Shown piece after piece: positions 45,552 to 51,038 of a DNA stretch of 51,038 nt; position 1 is the first letter of the stretch; each line of letters starts with the position of its first letter. Below the pieces are notes generated by a model. It saw nothing but the letters and a program-made list of their open reading frames with translations. It ran no database searches and was not told where the DNA came from. The position numbers were made by a program, and so were the translations under genes. Origin of the DNA: a bacterium (GTDB lineage: Bacteria > Bdellovibrionota_B > Oligoflexia > Oligoflexales > RGVZ01); the NCBI GenBank assembly GCA_010029825.1, contig RGVZ01000011.1, forward strand, positions 1 to 51,038. The letters are read 5' to 3'.

Positions 45552-46269
45552 CCAGATAGGCCTTCCGAATTTCGTCGGACGCAAGCAACTCCCGGGAAGG
45601 ACCTTGGAGCACGACACGACCTGTTTCCAGGACAATGCCGTGGTCCGCGATCTCAAGAGCCTGCAACGCATTTTGCTCAACCAGAAGGATCGTCATTCCA
45701 TCCCGGTTGATTTGCTGGATGATCTCAAAGATTTTCTCAATGATCTGCGGCGCCAAACCAAGGCTTGGCTCGTCAAGAAGCAGGATTTCTGGCTGGCCCA
45801 TCAACGCGCGGGCAATCGCCAGCATCTGCTGCTCTCCGCCGGACAAGGTACCGGCATTCTGGCGACGACGCTCCTTGAGCCGGGGGAACATTTCAAAACC
45901 CCGCTCGAGGTTTGTTTTGTATGCTGATTTGTCTGGAGCCGCCCATGCGCCAAGATCCAGATTTTCCTCTACCGAAAGATTCAGGAAAATCCCGCGCCCT
46001 TCGGGGGACTGACAAATGCGCCGGCGGACAATCTCATGTGGCTGCATGTTCGAGATCACAGCCCCACGATGTTCGATCGCGCCGCCGGAGACACGAACGA
46101 GACCCGAGATTGCGCGAAGCATTGTCGTCTTCCCGGCACCGTTGGCTCCAACCAAGGTAACGATCTTGCCTTTGGGCACATCAAACGAGACGCCATGGAT
46201 AGCCTGAACCATTCCATAATGAACGTTCGCGTTCTTGACCCTGAGGATTGATGACTCAGTGTTTTCCAC
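45544..46269 (-). CDS. livF: Branched-chain amino-acid ABC transporter ATPase LivF
   Basis: Cytosolic ATPase of the LIV-type (HAAT) uptake system. Walker [17 protein letters not shown] signature, LLLDEPSLGLAP Walker B, and the family tail ending in DEIRKAYLGD. GTG 46269 has a perfect GGAGG five bases upstream and sits inside the end of livG; the track's 46293 lacks this. The 241-aa length is usual for LivF (237 in E. coli). Confidence 0.95.
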   Translation of the reverse strand: MENTESSILRVKNANVHYGMVQAIHGVSFDVPKGKIVTLVGANGAGKTTMLRAISGLVRVSGGAIEHRGAVISNMQPHEIVRRRICQSPEGRGIFLNLSVEENLDLGAWAAPDKSAYKTNLERGFEMFPRLKERRRQNAGTLSGGEQQMLAIARALMGQPEILLLDEPSLGLAPQIIEKIFEIIQQINRDGMTILLVEQNALQALEIADHGIVLETGRVVLQGPSRELLASDEIRKAYLGD

Positions 46270-47092
46270 TGTTACCTCCGTGCCCATCCGCACTCACCGG
46301 CTTTTCCGCGGACTTGCCCAGGTAAGCCTCAATCACCTTCGGGTGCTTTTGGATTTCTTGTGGGGTGCCCTCAGCAATCTTTACACCGTAGTCCAGCACG
46401 GCGATCCGTTCGCAGACTCCCATGACAAGTTTCATGTCGTGTTCGATCAGGACGATCGTGGCATTGAATTTTTCTCGAATGAAACGGATCGTCTCCATTA
46501 GGGCCGATGTTTCCTGACCGTTCAGTCCAGCGGCCGGCTCGTCCAACAACAAGACCCTGGCTCCTGTAGCGATTGCCCTCGCGATCTCAAGCCTGCGCTG
46601 GTCACCGTATGGCAGGTTACGCGCGAGCTCCGAGGAGCGGGAATCGAGACGGAAAATCTTGAGCAACTCTGCGGCCTCTGTCCGCTTGTCTACTTCCGCC
46701 GCAAGCAATGATCTGGTGCGCAGCAAGAATGAAAGCAGTCCGAATCTTTGCTTTGCCGGATTCTGGTCCAGGGAAACGAGGATATTTTGCTCGACCGTCA
46801 AGTTCTTGAACAGGCGAACATTCTGAAATGTCCTGGCCAATCCAGCGCGCGTGATCTGAAAGGGTTTCATGCCGTTGACCACAAGGTCACGGAGACGCAC
46901 CTCGCCTGAAGTGGGGCGGTAAACTCCGGTCAACATATTGAAAACCGTCGTCTTTCCCGCTCCATTCGGCCCGATCAGCCCGAAGATTGAACGGGACGGA
47001 ACGGAAAGGGTCAAGTCCGATACGGCCTTCAAACCACCGAACTGCATGGTGAGATTTTTCGCTTCAAGAACGATGGAACTCTGGCCACTCAT
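46256..47092 (-). CDS. livG: Branched-chain amino-acid ABC transporter ATPase LivG
   Basis: Second ATPase of the LIV uptake system, 278 aa, longer than LivF as expected. Walker [10 protein letters not shown], signature LARNLPYGDQRRLEIARA (the NLPYGxQRRLEIARA variant of LivG), Walker B LLLDEPAAGLN and the ITRAGLARTFQNVRLF Q-loop region. ATG 47092 overlaps livM's stop by four bases (ATGA). Confidence 0.95.
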   Translation of the reverse strand: MSGQSSIVLEAKNLTMQFGGLKAVSDLTLSVPSRSIFGLIGPNGAGKTTVFNMLTGVYRPTSGEVRLRDLVVNGMKPFQITRAGLARTFQNVRLFKNLTVEQNILVSLDQNPAKQRFGLLSFLLRTRSLLAAEVDKRTEAAELLKIFRLDSRSSELARNLPYGDQRRLEIARAIATGARVLLLDEPAAGLNGQETSALMETIRFIREKFNATIVLIEHDMKLVMGVCERIAVLDYGVKIAEGTPQEIQKHPKVIEAYLGKSAEKPVSADGHGGNSGKH

Positions 47093-48192
47093 TTCTTGCC
47101 CCCCAGACTCGATGCCGGGGACAGACTTCCTGTTCCCCTTCTACGAGGAAAAAAGTCCAGGATCTCTCGTGTTCCGAACAATCCGTTGGGACGCGTCAAC
47201 ATGAGGACAATCAGTACCAGGGAGTAAACGATCATCCGCAGGTCGACACCGACAAGCCCCTGCAAGCTGCGAAGCGCCTCAGGCATGATGGTCAGGAGTA
47301 TGGCGGCAACAACGGATCCGCTGATGCTGCCCATCCCCCCGAGCACAACCATGATCACGATTTCAAAGCTCTTGTTGAAGTTGAAGGTCTGCGGCGTCAG
47401 GATCTGAATCTCATGCGCGTACAGGCCTCCGGCGACACCGGCAAAAAACGCGCCCATCGCGAACGCGCGAACTTTGGTCTGGGTGGTATTGACGCCCATG
47501 GCTTCGCCCGCGATCTCATCTTCCCGGACGGCCATGAGACTGCGCCCTTGAACGGAATTGACGACCCTCCAAACGCAGAAAAGGGTCAATACCACCGCTG
47601 AATATACCCACCCAAAACTCGTGTAAGGCGGGATGTTATTCAGGCCGCTGGCGCCGCCAACGGCATCGGTGTTCATGATCACAACACGGATGATCTCTCC
47701 GAAACCGAGCGTCACAATCGCAAGGTAGTCGCCCCTTAGCCTCAATGAGGGCATCCCGACAAGGTATCCAGCAGCGGCAGCGGCAGTGCCACCGGCTACG
47801 AGTCCCAGGGGGAAGACAAATTCGACCGGCATACCGGCTGAAACGGCATTGTCACGGAAGTACATCGTCAGGACAGAGGCGACATAGCCACCAACCGCCA
47901 TAAAGCCAGCGTGTCCGATCGAAAATTGGCCAGTAAATCCGTTTACGAGGTTGAGGCTTACTGCGAGGATGACGTTAATCCCGCAAAAGATGAGGATCTT
48001 GAACCAGTAGTCACTGACAACTCGTTCCAAAACCCCGCTCAATGCGAATGCCAGAACCAGCGCGGCCAACCAGCCACCGGTCCTGAGGAATGACTCACGA
48101 AATTCGCGCGATGCTTCCATGGCTTTGTCCGTGACGCTTGCCACGACCTGCGATTCCGCAGCCATGCGCGTTTGTGAGCGAACACCTTCCAT
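47089..48192 (-). CDS. livM: Branched-chain amino-acid ABC transporter permease LivM
   Basis: Inner-membrane permease of the LIV system. Eight to nine hydrophobic segments follow a roughly 30-residue cytosolic N-terminus (LAALVLAFALSGVLERVV, ILIFCGINVILAVSLNLVNGFTGQFSIGHAGF). The NLVNGFTGQFSIGHAGF motif is the LivM signature, and the EAA-like loop GENEGIRAG appears as VREDEIAGEAMGVNTTQ. It ends in a basic tail. The 367-aa length includes a somewhat long N-terminal extension. Confidence 0.94.
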   Translation of the reverse strand: MEGVRSQTRMAAESQVVASVTDKAMEASREFRESFLRTGGWLAALVLAFALSGVLERVVSDYWFKILIFCGINVILAVSLNLVNGFTGQFSIGHAGFMAVGGYVASVLTMYFRDNAVSAGMPVEFVFPLGLVAGGTAAAAAGYLVGMPSLRLRGDYLAIVTLGFGEIIRVVIMNTDAVGGASGLNNIPPYTSFGWVYSAVVLTLFCVWRVVNSVQGRSLMAVREDEIAGEAMGVNTTQTKVRAFAMGAFFAGVAGGLYAHEIQILTPQTFNFNKSFEIVIMVVLGGMGSISGSVVAAILLTIMPEALRSLQGLVGVDLRMIVYSLVLIVLMLTRPNGLFGTREILDFFPRRRGTGSLSPASSLGGKK

Positions 48193-48245
48193 TCAAATGC
48201 CCCTAATCAAATGGCCCAGATCAACTCACGGCCTTAAGCCTGCAC

Positions 48246-49154
48246 TCAGACTTTCTCGGCGCGATGCACACCCAGCAATCCGCTCGGCTTGAACAGCAGG
48301 ATCAAGATCAAAATCGCGAAAGCCAGCGCGTCACGGTACGTCGGCACCCAGTAGCCGACCAGGAATTCCTCAGCCAGACCGAGGGTGAACGCGCCGAGCA
48401 CCGCGCCGGTGACATTGCCAATTCCGCCAAGAACAGCGGCTACAAATGCCTTCAGTCCCGGCATCGTACCCATCAGCGGTTCGATCTTCGGGTAAATCAG
48501 TCCAACAAGAACCCCGGCGGCGCCGGCGAGGGCTGATCCGAGCATGAACGTCGCGGAGATGATGCGGTTGGTGGGAATGCCCATCAAGCTCGCAAGATCG
48601 TGGTTGAAGCTCACGGCGCGCATGGCACGACCAAGTCGCGTCCTGAAAATGATGTACTGCAGCAACACCATGAGCACGATTGAGAGCACCAGGGCGATGA
48701 CCTGCATGGGCTCGATCACCAGTTCACCACTGGTCCAGGTCGAACCATCGAGGTTGAGGATTCCCGTCGGAAAAAATTGAGGGTCGGACCCGAAAACAAG
48801 TTGTCCGGTGTACTGTAGAAACAGCGAGACCCCGACCGCGGTGATCAGGAGGTTGATGCGAGGACTCTTCCTCAAGGGTCGGTAAGCCAAGCGCTCAATC
48901 AGAAATCCCGCAGCCGCGCATGTCACCATGGCGGCCCCCAATGCGATCAACAGGGACCCGATGCCGGGGTGTTCTTCCAGTTTGAGCCACTGGATCGTGT
49001 ACATGCCGGCAAACGCGCCGAGCATGTAAATCTCACCGTGCGCGAAATTGATCAGTTGCAGGATGCCGAACACCATCGTGTAGCCAAGGGCAATCAGTGC
49101 GTAAATGCTACCCAGGGACAAGGCGTTGATGATGTGCTGGATAAATTGGTCCAT
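48246..49154 (-). CDS. livH: Branched-chain amino-acid ABC transporter permease LivH
   Basis: Partner permease of LivM, 302 aa with seven to eight membrane segments. The family motif MVFGILQLINFAHGEIYMLGAF (about residues 28-49) and the loop RAVSFNHDLASLMGIPTNRIIS are visible. ATG 49154 has CGGGGGTC upstream. It follows livK with a 128-bp gap that carries a terminator-like structure. Confidence 0.95.
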   Translation of the reverse strand: MDQFIQHIINALSLGSIYALIALGYTMVFGILQLINFAHGEIYMLGAFAGMYTIQWLKLEEHPGIGSLLIALGAAMVTCAAAGFLIERLAYRPLRKSPRINLLITAVGVSLFLQYTGQLVFGSDPQFFPTGILNLDGSTWTSGELVIEPMQVIALVLSIVLMVLLQYIIFRTRLGRAMRAVSFNHDLASLMGIPTNRIISATFMLGSALAGAAGVLVGLIYPKIEPLMGTMPGLKAFVAAVLGGIGNVTGAVLGAFTLGLAEEFLVGYWVPTYRDALAFAILILILLFKPSGLLGVHRAEKV

Positions 49155-49193
49155 TGGCGACCCCCGGGATCTGCTGGATTCGGCCGGTACAAC

Positions 49194-49237
49194 AAAAAAA
49201 CAAGCGGCTTAACGCTTGCCCATGAGAGCTAAGCGTT
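49194..49237 (-). terminator. Terminator/attenuator between livK and livH
   Basis: On the minus strand CAAGCG-TTAAGC-CGCTTG (49201-49218) is followed by seven T. An upstream AACGCTT (49231-49237) can instead pair with AAGCGTT (49211-49217), which overlaps the terminator's 5' arm, so two exclusive structures are possible. A third partner, ACGCTTG, lies at 49252-49258. It fits partial termination that lowers transporter genes relative to the binding protein. Confidence 0.6.
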
Positions 49238-49282
49238 TTTGGCCACCTGGTCAAGCGTAACATCCCCGAATTGGTTGCTTTT

Positions 49283-50434
49283 TCAACCCGGGCGGATCGT
49301 TGACTCGTAGACAAACGACCCGTTGACGACCTTCAGGACAACCGCCGGCTTCACAGCGTTACGTTGCTGGTCGATCGAGATCCGGCCAGTGACGCCCTGA
49401 AAATCCTTCGTGGTAGCCAATGCGGCACGGATATCCGCCGGGTTCATTGACTTCGCCCGCTTCATCGCGTCGGCGAGCACCATCGCCGCGTCGAATCCCA
49501 TGGCAGCAAGCCCCGACGGGACTTGCTTGTATTCTTTGCGGTAGCGCCCGATAAATGCCTGGACATGCGGCGACTTGTCTTCCGCAGAGTAATGGTTGGA
49601 GAAGTATGCCCCCTCAATCGCCTTGCCCCCGATCTGGAGCAGTTTCGGGGAATCCCATCCGTCGCCTCCCAGCAACGGTGCCTTGATTCCAAGGCTGCGC
49701 GCCTGACGCGCGATCAGGCCAACTTCCGTATAGTAACCCGGGACGAAGATGGCTTCTGGCTTGGCCGCGCGAATGGCGGTCAGCTGGGACTTGAAGTCGA
49801 TGTCGCCGGCGCTGTAGCTCTGGTCCACGACAATCTCGCCACCCAGCTTCTTGAACGTCTCGGCGAAGAACTTCGCGAGACCGACACTGTAGTCATTCTT
49901 GACGTCGCGCAGGATCGCGACCCTCTTGAATTTCAAGTTCTCAGCCGCGAATTTGGCCATGACGTAACCCTGAAACGGATCGATAAAGCATACGCGGAAG
50001 ATGTAGTCGCCGATATCCGTGACCTTTGGGTTCGTCGACGACGGCGATATCATCGGGATCTTGTTCTGCTGGGCAATTGGCGCCATGGCGAGGCTGCGGG
50101 AGGAGGCAACTTCGCCGATGACAGCCGTGACTTTGTCCTGGGTGATCAAGCGCGTCACGGCGGTCGCGGCTTCCTCCGGCTTGCCCTGGTCGTCAAGAAG
50201 AATGACCTGAAGTTTCTTGCCCTTGATTCCACCAGTCGAGTTGATTTCATTGACCGCGAGCTCGACGCCCTGATGAGTCGCGACACCGAAAGTGGCCTCA
50301 GAACCAGTGGTCGAACCAACTTCACCGATCTTGATGACGTCATTCGCCCCTGCAGCTGGTTTCCCGGGGAACATGGCGGCGACTGAGAGGGTAAGGGCGG
50401 CAAGGACTACGTGTGATACGCGGCTGTCATTCAT
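49283..50434 (-). CDS. livK: Branched-chain amino-acid-type substrate-binding protein LivK/LivJ-like
   Basis: Periplasmic binding protein (HAAT/periplasmic-binding fold type I) for branched-chain amino acids or related solutes. Signal peptide about residues 1-29. The mature domain begins NDVIKIGEVGSTTGSEATFG and contains AVIGEVASSRSLAMAPIAQQ, SPSSTNPKVT and VPGYYTEVGLIARQARSLG, all family-typical. It is 383 aa. ATG 50434 has AGGAG upstream. It heads the livKHMGF-kef operon. True ligand is not predictable from sequence. Confidence 0.93.
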   Translation of the reverse strand: MNDSRVSHVVLAALTLSVAAMFPGKPAAGANDVIKIGEVGSTTGSEATFGVATHQGVELAVNEINSTGGIKGKKLQVILLDDQGKPEEAATAVTRLITQDKVTAVIGEVASSRSLAMAPIAQQNKIPMISPSSTNPKVTDIGDYIFRVCFIDPFQGYVMAKFAAENLKFKRVAILRDVKNDYSVGLAKFFAETFKKLGGEIVVDQSYSAGDIDFKSQLTAIRAAKPEAIFVPGYYTEVGLIARQARSLGIKAPLLGGDGWDSPKLLQIGGKAIEGAYFSNHYSAEDKSPHVQAFIGRYRKEYKQVPSGLAAMGFDAAMVLADAMKRAKSMNPADIRAALATTKDFQGVTGRISIDQQRNAVKPAVVLKVVNGSFVYESTIRPG

Positions 50435-50572
50435 TGCAAGAGGCTCCTTCAGGGGGGTTCATCCGGGGAACCCCGAAAATCCGCAGATGCCCAAAAAAGG
50501 GGCAACGTACCGTAATCATTGGGGCGAGGTTATCACGCGGCGATCCTGCATGACAATGGGAGCTTATTTCAT

Positions 50573-50588
50573 TTGTATTCTAATACAA
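50573..50588. promoter_or_regulatory. Palindrome TTGTATTCTAATACAA between livK and the RRM gene
   Basis: Two perfect 7-bp inverted arms (TTGTATT, AATACAA) with a two-base centre lie in the AT-rich middle of the 246-bp divergent region. The placement and symmetry fit a repressor or activator operator for one or both genes. No exact -10/-35 can be set with confidence. Confidence 0.45.
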
Positions 50589-50680
50589 TTCTGATAGGGT
50601 GACCGACGATAAGGGGTTTTGGTCAAACAACCCGTTGAGGCCAGAACCTAAAAACGACCCTGTATTTTGTTAGGTGATTT

Positions 50681-50983
50681 GTGGGCAAGAAACTTTATGT
50701 AGGCAACCTGCCGTACCGTACGACCGATGGCGACCTTCACCAGCTGTTCTCGCAAGCTGGCGTAGTTGAATCGGCCAAAGTAATTAGCGACCGCGAGACT
50801 GGCCGCAGCAAAGGCTTCGGTTTCGTCGAAATGTCGAACGACGGAGACGCTGATGAAGCAGTTCGTCGCTTCAACGGCGCGAACATGGACGGCCGCAAGA
50901 TCAATGTCAACGAAGCTCGCCCGCAGGCACCTCGTGAGAGCCGTGGTTTTGACCGCGCTCCTCGGAGCCACCAGGACTACTGA
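50681..50983 (+). CDS. RRM-domain RNA-binding protein
   Basis: A 100-aa protein with one RNA-recognition motif. RNP2 is LYVGNLPY (residues 5-12) and RNP1 is KGFGFVEM (about 44-51), and the fold's alpha-beta order is intact. A short Arg-rich tail (RESRGFDRAPRSHQDY) follows, like the glycine/arginine-rich tails of bacterial cold-inducible Rbp proteins. GTG 50681 has AGGTGA seven bases upstream. Regulation by cold or growth state is common for the family but not shown here. Confidence 0.9.
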   Translation: MGKKLYVGNLPYRTTDGDLHQLFSQAGVVESAKVISDRETGRSKGFGFVEMSNDGDADEAVRRFNGANMDGRKINVNEARPQAPRESRGFDRAPRSHQDY

Positions 50984-51020
50984 TTCGTAGATCCTGCTGA
51001 CTTTTGATCAAGATCAGACC

Positions 51021-51038
51021 CGCAGCCTCGAGGCTGCG
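51021..51038 (+). terminator. Probable terminator stem after the RRM gene (cut by window end)
   Basis: CGCAGCCTCGAGGCTGCG is a perfect 18-base palindrome 37 bp past the RRM stop. It can form a 7-bp stem with a TCGA loop. The window ends here, so a following T-run cannot be checked. Confidence 0.55.

Noticed and set aside
49523-50386. Plus-strand ORF (287 aa) opposite livK
   Set aside because: Antisense shadow of the binding-protein gene.

Overview
The window reads as a compact chromosomal segment of a free-living Gram-negative bacterium. Evidence for an outer membrane: a TonB-dependent receptor, a FecR/TPR/beta-barrel protein and a secretin-like protein. Family content (DUF6178, DUF342/FapA, DUF1704 'QEGLA' protein, STAS plus zinc-ribbon protein, PAS-GGDEF, PilZ with degenerate receiver, Lon-like protease, RRM protein, complete liv cassette) resembles lineages of the former Deltaproteobacteria (Desulfobacterota/Myxococcota/Bdellovibrionota-like) or a neighbouring uncultivated phylum. 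This placement is inference; no rRNA is present. The DNA looks GC-rich throughout, without an obvious foreign island, phage, IS, tRNA or CRISPR array. No gene-free stretch exceeds 300 bp.

Layout. 1-1.7 kb: partial dCMP deaminase and ribD (minus). 1.7-3.2 kb: DUF1704 metallopeptidase-like gene, then three tandem 47-bp repeat units. 3.2-6.1 kb: a TonB-dependent receptor broken by a frame change inside the plug, and an RluA-type pseudouridine synthase. 6.2-9.6 kb: DUF2267 protein, small hypothetical, ettA with terminator, membrane protein. 9.6-12 kb: M16 peptidase and polyprenyl diphosphate synthase (minus). 12.1-14.1 kb: DUF6178 protein and a small hypothetical. 14.1-17.6 kb: PAS-GGDEF diguanylate cyclase, its translationally coupled STAS/zinc-ribbon partner, and speA (minus). 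17.7-21.4 kb: rsmD, coaD and a FecR/TPR/beta-barrel protein. 21.4-23.4 kb: a four-gene minus operon of three short membrane-anchored proteins plus a CpaC-like secretin, without any pilus ATPase. 23.4-27.8 kb: epmA, a Lon-like protease and a partner gene with a structured leader. 27.8-31.1 kb: a tiny very basic ribosomal-protein-like ORF, a HAMP membrane protein, a phosphofructokinase and rlmN. 31.2-35.5 kb: FapA/DUF342 protein, pseudo-receiver-PilZ protein, tlyA, small hypothetical. 35.5-43.9 kb: DUF4301 protein, a 477-aa unknown, and a divergent 1,702-aa alpha-solenoid-like protein of unknown function. 43.9-50.4 kb: branched-chain amino-acid ABC transporter livKHMGF with a Kef-type antiporter overlapping livF. 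50.6 kb to the end: an RRM RNA-binding protein.

Themes. Cyclic-di-GMP signalling recurs (GGDEF with an I-site, PilZ). Ribosome and translation maintenance is well represented (rsmD, tlyA, rlmN, rluA-type, ettA, epmA, the basic mini-protein). Envelope and surface functions form the least described part: the FecR/TPR/barrel protein facing the orphan secretin operon, and the giant solenoid protein with its divergent DUF4301 operon. Convergent gene pairs mostly touch or overlap at their 3' ends, and many same-strand genes overlap by stop/start codons. GTG and TTG starts are frequent, each chosen by a visible ribosome binding site.
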